Source: JARIHD01 sp963815935 (GTDB lineage Bacteria; Patescibacteriota; Saccharimonadia; Saccharimonadales; UBA4665). Taken from it: DNA of 64,000 nt. This document shows positions 32,548-42,261 of this stretch, piece by piece (the stretch's first letter is position 1; each line of letters starts with the position of its first letter). The notes below the pieces were generated by a model. The model was not told the DNA's origin, searched no databases, and worked only from the letters and a program-made list of their open reading frames with translations. The stretch covers positions 124,001 through 188,000 of the forward strand of contig CAWFIL010000004.1 of NCBI GenBank assembly GCA_963815935.1, read 5' to 3'. The position numbers and the translations under genes are program-made.

Positions 32548-34227
32548 TTATGAACGCCGTTGCGCCACTATGTGCTGGCGTAAGTCGTGCAGTGATATTG
32601 GTGTTGCATGGCCAGTGGTCACCTGCCCCAACGCCTTGTCGAGCTTGGTTTGGCGCAATAGGGTTTTAATATCAGCACCAGTAAAACCGTCTGTCACGCG
32701 TACTAGCTCCTGGATTGCAGCGGCGTCTAATATGTCGTCCGTAAACAGTGGCAGCCGACCGGCTTGCGATTCGGTGGCAGCCACGGGGTCTGCAAAATCT
32801 TCGGGTGATATGTCTGGCTTGTCTGCTGCCACCTTGCCAACAGATTCTTGAATAATCATGTTGCGCAGCATCTGCGTACGAGCAGTTTCATCCGGCAAGC
32901 CAACCGTTAGCTTAAGGTCGAACCGGCCAGCACGAATGAGCCCTTCATCAATGCGCTCGGGAAAGTTAGTCGCTGCGGCAAATATGACGTTTGGATTCGA
33001 TGCAGCAATTTCTGCTGTTTCTTTCTTAAATATAGCCGCCACCGCGTTTTGTTTGTAGGCACCCGAATCGCTGCCCTTGTTGTTGGAGGAGATACTGGCA
33101 TCGAGTTCGTCAAAAAACACAATCGCAGGTTTGTCTGCATCACGCACTTGGTCGAATACTCTCTGCATAGCGGCCTCCGCTTCACCGATATACGGCTTAG
33201 AGACATCTGATGGGCTAATGACACTGAGGGTCGCTCCAATCTCATGCGCCAAGGCTCTTACGATAGTTGTTTTACCAGTCCCTGCCGGTCCCTGAATCAA
33301 TACACCGGACGGTGGACGGTCGATGTTCCACTCCTTCATAACCTCGGGGTATCTGTAGTACGCTATCAGCGGGCGCAGTGCTTGCTTAATGCCGTCAATC
33401 CCGTATAGATCGCCAAAGCTTTCTTTGGGGACTGCGGGGCCATCATTAGCAGACTCGCTTTTAGCTTTTCGTGATGGCGAATGTGGCTCGTCATCGTCAC
33501 CGCCCGCTACGATAACTTCCCGCTTAAGGTTGTGCACATAGGCTCCGCTGTCGGGGTGCTCGTAGAGTGGGCCTTCGGGCGTAATAATCAACCCCTCAGC
33601 TTCGAGCGGGCGGCAACCGCCCGAACGAACGTTATTGCCAAGGTGAGCGCCGATAATCAGGCTGCTCACAAAATGAATAAGCTGCGCCCGCTTGTCGTCT
33701 ACTGCTTCGTTGGCTGGAGCGTACAGCACGCCTTCTGAGTGCCTGGCGTTCTTGGGTAAGAGCTCATTAGCCATCCGGATGACATGCTTGCCAGGCTTGT
33801 ACACAAGCGCCGTCGTAAACACGCCAGTTGGATCAGTAATAAGCTGTTTGTTTGGCTTCTTGCCGTACTGTCGTATAGCTACGTCACCAAAATCATCATG
33901 ACTAACATGATCGGCAAAATGCGTCATGCCGCCCGTATGGGCGCCGAGCGTCACCGCGCCCCTGTAAAGACGTGCCGGCAGCCCACCGCTCAGGTGTGGT
34001 CCGACGGTAGCATCAAGACGCACAGCCCCCAAAGAGCCATACCTATCACCCCCTGTTAAATCACTATCTACCAATTGCACATCTTGAGATGCAGATTTTT
34101 CGATAATTTTTGGCACATCAATGATGTGGACGTCTAGCCCGTGGACGGTCAGATGTTCAATTTGCAGTCCGTCGTACTCATCCAATTCGGTATTGGTCGG
34201 GTCAAACCCTTCTCGTTCATAACTCAT
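32548..34227 (-). CDS. AAA+ ATPase with unknown N-terminal domain
   Basis: 559 residues. The N-terminal 250 residues (VHGLDVHIIDVPKII; LYRGAVTLGAHTGGM; VLYAPANEAVDDK) are not recognised. After a Ser/Lys linker comes one AAA+ module with Walker A GPAGTGKTT, Walker B IVFFDELDA, sensor-1 AAATNFPERIDEGLIRAGRFD and a C-terminal helical lid (TDGFTGADIKTLLRQTKLDKAL). This is the layout of a proteasome-ATPase/FtsH-like unfoldase without a protease. The substrate is unknown. The ATG lies within 8 nt of a TATGAT/TATTAT box. Confidence 0.75.
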   Translation of the reverse strand: MSYEREGFDPTNTELDEYDGLQIEHLTVHGLDVHIIDVPKIIEKSASQDVQLVDSDLTGGDRYGSLGAVRLDATVGPHLSGGLPARLYRGAVTLGAHTGGMTHFADHVSHDDFGDVAIRQYGKKPNKQLITDPTGVFTTALVYKPGKHVIRMANELLPKNARHSEGVLYAPANEAVDDKRAQLIHFVSSLIIGAHLGNNVRSGGCRPLEAEGLIITPEGPLYEHPDSGAYVHNLKREVIVAGGDDDEPHSPSRKAKSESANDGPAVPKESFGDLYGIDGIKQALRPLIAYYRYPEVMKEWNIDRPPSGVLIQGPAGTGKTTIVRALAHEIGATLSVISPSDVSKPYIGEAEAAMQRVFDQVRDADKPAIVFFDELDASISSNNKGSDSGAYKQNAVAAIFKKETAEIAASNPNVIFAAATNFPERIDEGLIRAGRFDLKLTVGLPDETARTQMLRNMIIQESVGKVAADKPDISPEDFADPVAATESQAGRLPLFTDDILDAAAIQELVRVTDGFTGADIKTLLRQTKLDKALGQVTTGHATPISLHDLRQHIVAQRRS

Positions 34228-34329
34228 AGATAATAATCATAAAGATAACTTGCAGTGGATGCAATAAAATATTGTCGTAATAATAACGCTACAGTCTGCT
34301 CTTGGGAAAGCGTTTAGGCCTTCGACTAG

Positions 34330-34490
34330 TGTTTTGGGGAAGGGAGGTGTTGACGGGAAAGATGGCTTGCGAGGTTCTCCCTCATGGTGTGCTGGTGGCA
34401 TACCCCCTGAGAGAACCCCGTTTCGGTACCGATGTGGTTGAAGCCTACCGCCCGGACAAGTGGTGTTTTGCCGAAATCGGTGTCTTCTGA
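34330..34490 (+). other. Structured element or 42-codon ORF
   Basis: A two-level hairpin with no mismatch in its stems apart from one G-U. GGTTCTC (34373-34379) pairs with GAGAACC (34411-34417), and GGTGTGC (34386-34392) pairs with GCATACC (34398-34404), separated by a 6x6 internal loop. A further CCGA-AA-TCGG hairpin lies near 34472. An ATG at 34361 opens 42 codons ending TGA at 34490, but its GGGAGG is 15 nt away. I favour an RNA element; a small protein is not excluded. Confidence 0.35.
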
Positions 34491-34517
34491 AGTTGGCCGG
34501 CCGACATGCCCTACGTG

Positions 34518-34643
34518 TCAGCCTCGCCTACAAGATACGCACAGCCATTGTCCGTTCTTTTTTTCCAGCACAGTCGAGTACCTGCCACATTTTTCACATG
34601 TCCCTGCGTGGGCGTTAACCTGCAGGAGTTGCACGATAGACAT
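34518..34643 (-). CDS. 41-residue zinc-ribbon protein
   Basis: GGGAGGTG lies 4-5 nt before the ATG. The product has two CxxC knuckles (CEKC and CVSC) 17 residues apart, around a short Gly-Gln-Trp beta turn, the minimal zinc-ribbon layout. Such mini-ribbons occur in transcription, ribosomal and rubredoxin-like proteins; nothing tells which applies here. A GAGGAAA/TTTCCTC hairpin (34661-34687) lies just upstream of the ribosome site in a leader of about 115 nt. Codon use is GC-rich compared with its neighbours. Confidence 0.6.
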   Translation of the reverse strand: MSIVQLLQVNAHAGTCEKCGRYSTVLEKKNGQWLCVSCRRG

Positions 34644-34763
34644 AGATACACCTCCCTCCAGAGGAAACCCCTCATGGGCTTTTCCTCCTGAGTCTCCCCG
34701 TGAAGATCCCAGAGTGCTCCAAGGCTAGGGCCAAGCTCAGCAGAGCGCAAAGGAATAGATCCG

Positions 34764-34772
34764 ATTATAGCA
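34764..34772 (-). promoter_or_regulatory. Extended -10 of the zinc-ribbon gene
   Basis: TGC-TATAAT on minus. The TAA inside TATAAT is also the stop codon of the upstream peptidase gene (34767-34765). The 34228-34764 gap thus holds a structured element or ORF on plus and the zinc-ribbon gene with leader on minus. Confidence 0.55.
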
Positions 34773-35451
34773 GGCTTGCCCTACGCTGTATGCCGCTCGA
34801 TCGCTCTAATGAGTCTGCCTCAAACTCCTCGTATTCACCCTCGCCAACAAACTCTATGCTATTGCCATCTACCTTGACCGCCATTTGGTCATCAAGCGCA
34901 TAAACAGTGTATGGACAACCTTTTACTCGTTCCTTGACGGCCTCGTAGGATTTTGCCAATGGAAAGGTGAAACTTTTGTAATGTGCTTGCAGGCCGAAGT
35001 CTACCAGGCGCAGGCCATCTAACACCTTGTCGGTCTTATCGCTATTTAGGCGCAGATCAGGCGTCACGACGTAGCTCCCAGCACTCACGCCAACGTAAAC
35101 CCTGGTCTTGAGCAGCTTCGGCAACTCCTTAGTTAAACCACTTTTATTCAAACAAGTCATGAGATGCGTAGTGTTGCCACCGTTCACAAAAATGACGTTG
35201 CTATCCTCAAGGCGAGGTAGCCATATCTCTTTTGGGACAGCCGAAATGTCTACGATATCTACCCGACTAACACCCATCTCTTGCAAGCGCACCATTTGGG
35301 CGATAGCCCAGCCCTTATCGCCCGCTTCGGTGTTTAGTGCGGTGGGGATAAAAGCTACTCTGAGTTCGTCCGCCGGTTTACCGGCAAGATCAAGCAAAGC
35401 CTTTACTAGGGTTGGGTTGCGAAGACCGCCAGAGGTAAGGAGAAGTTTCAT
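34765..35451 (-). CDS. Peptidase E-like serine hydrolase (family S51)
   Basis: Class I glutamine-amidotransferase-like fold. The nucleophile Ser lies in VYVGVSAGSYVV, NGGNTTHLM precedes it, and a His lies in LQAHYKSFTF. 228 residues is typical of dipeptidase E (alpha-aspartyl dipeptidase) or close relatives. A TATTAT box lies 6 nt before the ATG, so the mRNA is probably leaderless. Not in an operon. Confidence 0.88.
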   Translation of the reverse strand: MKLLLTSGGLRNPTLVKALLDLAGKPADELRVAFIPTALNTEAGDKGWAIAQMVRLQEMGVSRVDIVDISAVPKEIWLPRLEDSNVIFVNGGNTTHLMTCLNKSGLTKELPKLLKTRVYVGVSAGSYVVTPDLRLNSDKTDKVLDGLRLVDFGLQAHYKSFTFPLAKSYEAVKERVKGCPYTVYALDDQMAVKVDGNSIEFVGEGEYEEFEADSLERSSGIQRRASLL

Positions 35452-35490
35452 GCTCTAATAATACAGGTGCCCACCGTAGTATTCGCTAAA

Positions 35491-37845
35491 CTAAATTACA
35501 AAGTAACGTTGTGATATCCGTTTGGCGACCTCACACACCTGCATCCAGGCTAGCGCCCACCCCCATACCAAGGCCGCTTGCCAAATGGTAACTCCTTGGA
35601 AGAATATACCACTCACCGCAATAATAGTTGCCGCAAGCTGCGTCAAGGCAGTAGCAAGTATGACCTGCTTGCTTGGTAGCCACCTCCACCAGTGTTCTTT
35701 GGTATGCACAACATAAATCAGCAAGTGCCCGGAAACCGTTAGCTTTAAGAAAAACATAGTTTGGATAACTGCGACTTGCAGATGCAGTACGTCCTTCATC
35801 AGGTAGAAAAAACTAATACTAGTAAACACTCCGATAAGACCGTAGATACTTGCCAGCCCAAACCGCTCGCGGACATGAATGGCCGAAGGTTTAGTGGTAG
35901 CAACGACCCGGTCGTACGCGAGAGAGATGATTGGTAAATCGTTGAGGAGTGCTAGCAGAATAATTTGCACGGGAGTCAGCGGATATGTACCGTTGGCAAT
36001 ACTCAAAACAGCGATCGTCAGGATAAGACGAAAGCTTTCCGAAATGCGGTATATCGAATAGTAATACGTACGGTCGAATACCTTGCGCGCCTCAATAATG
36101 GCGTTTCTAATAACGCCTATGCCGTTGGTAAGCAACACAATATCGGCAGCGCTTTTCAGAGCATCTACAGAGTTCTTGACGGCGATGCCAACACTAGCCT
36201 GACGAAGTGCCGGCAGATCGTTGGCGCCATCGCCAGTAGCCGCCACGACAAAATGCGCCGCAGCAGCGGCCTTAACAATTCGAAACTTATCATCTGGTAA
36301 TACCTCGGTAAAAGCGCCTGCTTCTTCAATCTGCTTCGGCCGCAGATGGCTCGTTTTGCCAGCTGCCCGCAGGACATCACCGACTAGGCCTAAGCTCTTG
36401 GCGACGCGAGCAGCAATGGCCTGATTATCACCAGTCATCATTTTAACCGCAATACCGTGCTGTTGCAGAAAACCAATGACTCCACGCGCGTCCGGTCGCA
36501 AGGTATCGCTTAGTAGCAGCATACCCACGAGTGTAAGCTGTTCCTCCTGGCGGCCGCGCCCTTCGGCAACAACCAAGCTCCTGAAGCCCGCAGCCGCAGC
36601 TTTATCAACGTCAGCGCGAAGCTTGCGTCGCTCGGGTTCGCTCAGCCTGCAGAGCGTCTCTATAATTTGCGGGGCGCCTAGGCTTACCGTAACCACCTTG
36701 GAATGGACTTCTACGGTCGCCGTGCTGTGTTTGCGTTTAGAGTCGGCTGGCGTAAAATCCAGCTGTTTGTAGGGTGTTAGTTTGGCTGCTTGCGCACGTG
36801 CGACTATCGCCTGGTTGATAGTGTTAAGTTTGTTATCTCCTGTAACCGAATACGCCCATTGCAAAACATCATCAACAGTATTCGTGCCATATGCGATGGT
36901 GTCCTCAACGTCGATTTCATTTTTGGTAAGCGTGCCTGTTTTGTCACTAAGGAGCAGGTTCACATTCGCAAGGTCCTCGAGCGAGCTGAGCCGCCTAACG
37001 ACGACATGTTTGCGTGTTAGCTGGACCACGCCCAAGCTAATTATCAAACTCATTACCGTTGGCATCGCCACCGGCACGCCGGCGATTAGTACGCTCAGAT
37101 CAAGCGTTAGTAGTTCGGCTATATTTTGATGAGGTAGCAATGCAATGGTGATGATTGCTGCGGCAGACACACTGGTAATGGTCAGAAACTTAGAGATCCT
37201 TACAATATCTTTTTGTAGTACGCTGTTTTTCGGCTTACTATCGACCATGGTAACGGCTTTGCCGAACTTTGTTTTGTTACCGGTCTGAGTGACTATACCA
37301 ACCAGACTACCTGTAGCAACAAAGGAGCCAGCATAAGCCGAATCACCTTCTTGTTTGTCTTGTGGCAATGACTCACCAGTAAGCGCGGCCGAATTAATAC
37401 TGAGGTTCTTGACCTCGGCGATTAGTAGGTCAGCCGGGACAAGATTACCAACAGCCAGCCGCACAACGTCGCCCAGGACGATTTGATCGGAGCGTATAGG
37501 CTTGGGTGTACCGTCGCGAACTACCTGCACTGTCACAGTAAGCTTGCGTTGTAGCGTAGCGATAGCCTTGTCTGCTTTTGCTTCGTGCCACCTGGATATA
37601 ACAAAATTAGCGATAAACAACGCTAATATAAACCATCCGTCAAATGCCCTGCCCAGGTAAAAAGATAGTGCTGCGGCGGCAATGAGCAAAAGCGACATTG
37701 GCGATACGAACCAACGCAGGACTTTGCTAAACTGTGAAGTCTTTTTAGCTGTAACAACGTTCGGGCCATACTTACCAAGTAGTGCCGCAGCCTCTTGCGA
37801 GGAGAGCCCTTTTGATGCCGCCATACTCTTGGTGCTTACTGCCAT
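35491..37845 (-). CDS. P-type ATPase, P3A (plasma-membrane proton pump) type
   Basis: About 784 residues. The phosphorylated Asp is in LLSDKTGTLTKNEI, TGES is in ALTGESLPQDK, and MMTGDNQAIAARVAKSLG and TGDGANDLPALRQASVGIAV close the hinge. The short N-terminus (GLSSQEAAALLGKYGPNVV) and overall length match fungal/archaeal-type H+-ATPases rather than Ca or Cu pumps. No N-terminal metal-binding motif is present. It likely exports protons at ATP cost and sets membrane potential. ATG 37845 lies inside the phosphoketolase 3' end, which ends at 37836, so translation is coupled. Confidence 0.85.
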   Translation of the reverse strand: MAVSTKSMAASKGLSSQEAAALLGKYGPNVVTAKKTSQFSKVLRWFVSPMSLLLIAAAALSFYLGRAFDGWFILALFIANFVISRWHEAKADKAIATLQRKLTVTVQVVRDGTPKPIRSDQIVLGDVVRLAVGNLVPADLLIAEVKNLSINSAALTGESLPQDKQEGDSAYAGSFVATGSLVGIVTQTGNKTKFGKAVTMVDSKPKNSVLQKDIVRISKFLTITSVSAAAIITIALLPHQNIAELLTLDLSVLIAGVPVAMPTVMSLIISLGVVQLTRKHVVVRRLSSLEDLANVNLLLSDKTGTLTKNEIDVEDTIAYGTNTVDDVLQWAYSVTGDNKLNTINQAIVARAQAAKLTPYKQLDFTPADSKRKHSTATVEVHSKVVTVSLGAPQIIETLCRLSEPERRKLRADVDKAAAAGFRSLVVAEGRGRQEEQLTLVGMLLLSDTLRPDARGVIGFLQQHGIAVKMMTGDNQAIAARVAKSLGLVGDVLRAAGKTSHLRPKQIEEAGAFTEVLPDDKFRIVKAAAAAHFVVAATGDGANDLPALRQASVGIAVKNSVDALKSAADIVLLTNGIGVIRNAIIEARKVFDRTYYYSIYRISESFRLILTIAVLSIANGTYPLTPVQIILLALLNDLPIISLAYDRVVATTKPSAIHVRERFGLASIYGLIGVFTSISFFYLMKDVLHLQVAVIQTMFFLKLTVSGHLLIYVVHTKEHWWRWLPSKQVILATALTQLAATIIAVSGIFFQGVTIWQAALVWGWALAWMQVCEVAKRISQRYFVI

Positions 37846-40208
37846 TTCCAATTACGTATTTCAGGCATATCGATGCCGTTTTTGTCAATATATAGTCGGT
37901 GCTCGACAAGCTTTTGCTCCATCATATTCCTTAGCCGTTGGCCTTTCGCACCAGTCTGTGGCAAGCGATCGATCGTATCCAAGACCAGATGGAACCTGTC
38001 CATGTTATTAAGCACCGTCATATCAAATGCCGTCGTAATAGTGCCTTCTTCTTTGTAACCGCGCACGTGCATATTACGGTTAGCGCGACGATATGTTAGG
38101 CGATGCACAAGCCATGGGTAGCCATGAAATGCAAACACAATATGTTTATCTTTTGTAAAGATGGCGTCATAATCGGCATCCGTTAAGCCATGAGGATTTT
38201 CGGTAGCCGGCTCAAGTTTCATGAGATCGACAACGTTGACCACGCGAACCTTAAGCTCGGGCATATGCTCACGCAATATACTGGCAGCCGCAAGTATTTC
38301 GGTAGTAGGGACATCACCGGCACAGGCCATAACCACATCTGGTTCGGCGCCCTGGTCGGTGCCGGCCCATTGCCATACGCCAATGCCACGGGTGCAATGC
38401 TCGACGGCTTCGTCCATGCTCAAGAACTGTGGCGACTCTTCATGCTTGCCGCATATAACTAAGTTGACATAATTGACGCTCCGCAGACAATGGTCCATGG
38501 TCGAGAGCAAACAGTTAGCATCCGGCGGCAAATATACTCGGATAGTTGCCGCCTTTTTGTTAACAATATGGTCGATAAAACCAGGGTCTTGGTGAGTAAA
38601 ACCATTATGATCTTGCCGCCACACATGTGAGGTAAGCAAATAGTTAAGCGATGCAATATCACGCCGCCACGGCAGCTCAGCCGACATCTTAAGCCACTTG
38701 GCGTGCTGCGTGAACATAGAATCAATAATGCGTATAAACGCCTCGTAGCTGTGAAACAACCCATGGCGACCGGTGAGCAAATAACCCTCAAGCCAGCCCT
38801 CGCACTGATGCTCGCTAAGCATAGCATCCATAACCCGCCCTTGTGGCGCCAGGAACTCGTCATTGTCCTTTGTTTGGCCATCCCACTGACGATTTGTCGT
38901 TTCAAACACAGCCTCGAGCCGATTAGAAATAGTTTCGTCCGGGCTAAAGACCCTAAAGTTTTGTTGCTCGGCATTTAGTCGTATAACATCGCGCAGGTAC
39001 GGCCCAACAGTATGTACACTACCTGTTTGCACTACCGTTGGAGCAGGCACATCAATGGCGTAGTCTCGAAAGTCAGGCATATTGAGCGGCTGCAGTAGCT
39101 TCCCGCCATTGGCATGTGGGTTTGCGCCCATCCTGCGGTCACCTTTTGGAGCTAAACTAGCAAGCTCGGCCTTGAGCATGCCGTTTTGTTCAAAAAGTTC
39201 CTCTGGGCGGTAACTTCGCAGCCAATCTTCGAGTTGCGTAAGGTGTTCAGCGGGTGCCGTGGCCGACACCGACAACGGCACCTGATGCGACCTGAACGTA
39301 CCCTCCACTCGCAAACCGTCCACCGTCTTTGGGCCGGTCCAGCCTTTTGGCGAGTTAAAGATAATCATTGGCCACTTGGGGCGTGCCATGTCTTTATCGC
39401 TGTGTGCCTGTTCTTTAATACGGCGGATATCCGCAACTGCCGCATCCATAACCGACGCCATACGTTGATGCATTTTTTCCGGATCATCGCCTTCCACAAA
39501 ATAGGGGCGCCAGCCATAGCCCAAAAACAGCTGCTCAAGCTCTTCGTGGCCAATGCGTGCAAGCAAAGTAGGATTAGAAATCTTGTAGCCATTAAGATGT
39601 AGTATGGGCAGCACAACACCGTCGGTCAGCGGGTTCAAAAACTTATTAGAGTGCCAAGAGGTTGCCAGCGGTCCGGTTTCGGCCTCGCCATCACCAACAA
39701 CACAGGCAACCACCAAGTCTGGGTTATCAAAAACGGCACCAAAAGCATGGCTTAGCGAATAACCAAGCTCGCCGCCCTCGTGGATTGAGCCTGGCGTCTG
39801 TGGCGAAGCATGGCTCGATATGCCACCTGGGAAAGAAAACTGCTGAAATAATTTTTTAAGGCCGGCTTCGTCCTGTGCCACGTCTGGGTACACCTCACTG
39901 TATGTGCCTTCCAGATATACACTCCCCACCACTGCTGGCGCACCATGCCCCGGACCAGAAATGTAAATCATGTTAAGGTCATACTCGGTAATAAGCCGAT
40001 TCAAATGCGTGTAAATAAAGTTTTGGCCCGGCGTAGTACCCCAATGCCCTAGCAGCAATTTCTTAACATGGCCGAGCGTTAGCGGCTCTTTTAGCAAAAC
40101 ATTGTCGCAAAGATAGATCTGCCCTACCGACAGATAATTGGCTGCACGCCAGTAGGCGTCCATTTTTTTAAGGAGGTCTGGGCTTAAGGGTTTTTTCGCT
40201 AATTCCAC
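37836..40208 (-). CDS. Xylulose-5-phosphate/fructose-6-phosphate phosphoketolase
   Basis: Thiamine-diphosphate enzyme splitting Xu5P or F6P to acetyl-phosphate plus GAP or E4P, an ATP-yielding fermentative route. Family blocks seen: ISGPGHGAPAVVGSVYLEGTYSEVYP, SFPGGISSHASPQTPGSIHEGGELGYSL, VVGDGEAETGPLATSWHSNKFLNP and DHNGFTHQDPGFIDH. About 790 residues is typical. AGGAGG lies 1 nt from ATG 40214 but 7 nt from GTG 40208, so GTG is the likely start. The gene overlaps the P3A pump by 10 nt. Confidence 0.96.
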   Translation of the reverse strand: MELAKKPLSPDLLKKMDAYWRAANYLSVGQIYLCDNVLLKEPLTLGHVKKLLLGHWGTTPGQNFIYTHLNRLITEYDLNMIYISGPGHGAPAVVGSVYLEGTYSEVYPDVAQDEAGLKKLFQQFSFPGGISSHASPQTPGSIHEGGELGYSLSHAFGAVFDNPDLVVACVVGDGEAETGPLATSWHSNKFLNPLTDGVVLPILHLNGYKISNPTLLARIGHEELEQLFLGYGWRPYFVEGDDPEKMHQRMASVMDAAVADIRRIKEQAHSDKDMARPKWPMIIFNSPKGWTGPKTVDGLRVEGTFRSHQVPLSVSATAPAEHLTQLEDWLRSYRPEELFEQNGMLKAELASLAPKGDRRMGANPHANGGKLLQPLNMPDFRDYAIDVPAPTVVQTGSVHTVGPYLRDVIRLNAEQQNFRVFSPDETISNRLEAVFETTNRQWDGQTKDNDEFLAPQGRVMDAMLSEHQCEGWLEGYLLTGRHGLFHSYEAFIRIIDSMFTQHAKWLKMSAELPWRRDIASLNYLLTSHVWRQDHNGFTHQDPGFIDHIVNKKAATIRVYLPPDANCLLSTMDHCLRSVNYVNLVICGKHEESPQFLSMDEAVEHCTRGIGVWQWAGTDQGAEPDVVMACAGDVPTTEILAAASILREHMPELKVRVVNVVDLMKLEPATENPHGLTDADYDAIFTKDKHIVFAFHGYPWLVHRLTYRRANRNMHVRGYKEEGTITTAFDMTVLNNMDRFHLVLDTIDRLPQTGAKGQRLRNMMEQKLVEHRLYIDKNGIDMPEIRNWKWQ

Positions 40209-40366
40209 GATCATACCTCCTACGGCAATTTATCGTACTTTAAACCGCTTGTCGTTAACCAGCTTACTATCTTTTATCCCCATTGTCATGAAACGACGTG
40301 TAGTTACACGACTGAAACCTGCATAGTACGAGCTGCTCATTCGTATCATAGGCCAGGAGAGTCGGC

Positions 40367-41134
40367 TTAGCCCCTGAGTAGCGCCATGGCCTGCGGATGA
40401 ATAGCGCTACTTGCTGCAAATATAGATTTGCTGTTACGCGTGAGAGGTCGGCCGTCAATATCCATAACCACCCCTCCAGCCTCCTGAACAATAAGTGCGG
40501 CAGCAGCAAAGTCCCAATGGTTGTAACGTAACTTGAAATAGAAGTCTAGCTGCCCTTGGGCCACCCGGACAAGGTGTAATGCCGCACTCCCAAAGACGCG
40601 AATCTGCCTGACTTCATCCGCTACAGCCATTAACAAACTAAAGTTTTTGTGCCTATCTTCGAGGTGTGAAGTATTATCTGTCGCAGCCAGGCAGTTTACA
40701 AGTTTTGTCTCATGTGATACTTCTAGCCTCTGACCGTTAAGGTAAGCACCTTTACTTTTCTCTGCTACGAATAACTGTTGACGAACCGGATGATAAACAA
40801 CCCCCAAGATGGTCTGACCACGCTGGCTAAGAGCAATTGAAACACAAAACTCTTCGATGCCTCTTGCATAGTTTATTGTGCCGTCGAGCGGATCGATTGC
40901 CCAGAGATACTCTGATTCGTTTAGCTCTTCACCAGTTTCTTCGGCAAAAATACTATGCGTTGGAAAGGCTTTCTTAATTTTTCGGATGATGATTTCCTCG
41001 GAACGGAGATCAGCCTCAGCCTGAATGTCCCGACTACTTTTCATTTTGTATGTAATAGTAGTTCTTGCGAGCTCCAGCAAGGCCTCTCCCGCTTCTTCTG
41101 CTGCCTCGATGGCCACTTTCTTGAAATCGTCCAT
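40367..41134 (-). CDS. Inositol monophosphatase-family phosphatase (1)
   Basis: Mg-dependent sugar or inositol phosphatase. Metal-site motifs are FAEETGEE, AIDPLDGTINYARG and YNHWDFAAAALIVQEAGG. 255 residues is typical. The substrate could be inositol-1-phosphate, fructose-1,6-bisphosphate or PAP. TATGAT lies 6 nt before the ATG. A second member of the family lies at 42262 on the other strand; the two differ clearly in their substrate loops. Confidence 0.9.
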   Translation of the reverse strand: MDDFKKVAIEAAEEAGEALLELARTTITYKMKSSRDIQAEADLRSEEIIIRKIKKAFPTHSIFAEETGEELNESEYLWAIDPLDGTINYARGIEEFCVSIALSQRGQTILGVVYHPVRQQLFVAEKSKGAYLNGQRLEVSHETKLVNCLAATDNTSHLEDRHKNFSLLMAVADEVRQIRVFGSAALHLVRVAQGQLDFYFKLRYNHWDFAAAALIVQEAGGVVMDIDGRPLTRNSKSIFAASSAIHPQAMALLRG

Positions 41135-41223
41135 AGCTCAATCATATCAGACCCAACCCGGAACTTTTTCTTAACTGTAGTTCTACAATGGTGCGAGTGA
41201 TGTGTTATTCCAGACCACGTTAG

Positions 41224-42123
41224 CTACAAATTGACAGCCATTGCCGCTAGGCCTGCAAGCATACAGCCAATGCCAACCCACTGTTTGTGTGTGACCCTCT
41301 CACGAAAGAACAATATGCCCAAAACTACGACCGGCAGCACGGAGGCAGCCTTGATTGAGCCAACATATGCCTGGTTTGGGGCGATTACCTTGGCCTGGTA
41401 GGTTGCTAGCATATTCACAGTGTAGGTTACGCCAACAATAACAAGCGGCCACACATTCGTCTGCACGCTCGCGTGTACTTTGCGCCAATAGGCTCCGCTA
41501 CTTTGCCGACGACCCTTAATAATCAGCATACTCACCAAAATGACGAACGGCACGGTTAATAGCGAGGTATAAAAATTGTAGCTGGTCGGATTACTCATGC
41601 GCAGCATCTTGACCTCAATATTCGAAAAGATACTACAAACAATAATAGCTATAACGACAAGTACCAGTGCTTTTTTGTGAACGGCCGCTGATGCTTTTTC
41701 GGCATGTCGTTTGGTACGAGCGATAATCCAGGCGCCAGCCAGGATGAGCACCGCACCAATCGCGCCAAATACTGACGGCGTCTGCCCCAAAATAAGATAT
41801 GCGCCGACCATATTGCCGACCGAAAAGAGCGTCATGAGCGGCGCCACATAGCTGATGTCCGCGATAGCAATCGCCTGGTAATAGCAGTACAGGTAGATCG
41901 CCTGCAGCGCTACATACAATGCCAACAACTCCCAGAAGAAGGTTGGCAGCTGGGTGGGCCAATAGAATTTGGCAAAGAAGAGCGAGACGACAATGAGCGG
42001 CATAGCGACGCCCTGTTGCAACCACGCCATTGCCATACTGTCTATCCTCATTGCGGCCTTCTTTTCGGCAGTACGGCGTGATGACAGCATAAATAGCGCA
42101 AGGATCGAGAGAGCAAACCACAT
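41224..42123 (-). CDS. EamA-family (DMT) transporter
   Basis: Ten predicted membrane segments in two EamA repeats, ending in the typical ILFFRERVTHKQWVGIGCMLAGL. About 299 residues. The substrate is unknown (metabolite or amino-acid export is usual). ATG 42123 is chosen over the track-length start at 42129 because TGG-TATACT ends 6 nt before it and would include the earlier codon in the promoter region. Confidence 0.88.
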   Translation of the reverse strand: MWFALSILALFMLSSRRTAEKKAAMRIDSMAMAWLQQGVAMPLIVVSLFFAKFYWPTQLPTFFWELLALYVALQAIYLYCYYQAIAIADISYVAPLMTLFSVGNMVGAYLILGQTPSVFGAIGAVLILAGAWIIARTKRHAEKASAAVHKKALVLVVIAIIVCSIFSNIEVKMLRMSNPTSYNFYTSLLTVPFVILVSMLIIKGRRQSSGAYWRKVHASVQTNVWPLVIVGVTYTVNMLATYQAKVIAPNQAYVGSIKAASVLPVVVLGILFFRERVTHKQWVGIGCMLAGLAAMAVNL

Positions 42124-42261
42124 GATCACAGTATACCAACATCTCTTGAGAGACGATGCTCCTATTTACAAATCATTCCGATAATGTTATTATGCCATTC
42201 AGTATTGTGGCCTCGGGCCGCCCTCTCTTATCAAAAAAACAATTTCAATGAAGGTTTTATT

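Noticed and set aside
34302..34490. 62-codon plus-strand ORF from a TTG start
   Set aside because: No ribosome site for that start, and the sequence is dominated by a strong two-tier hairpin; kept only as an uncertain element.
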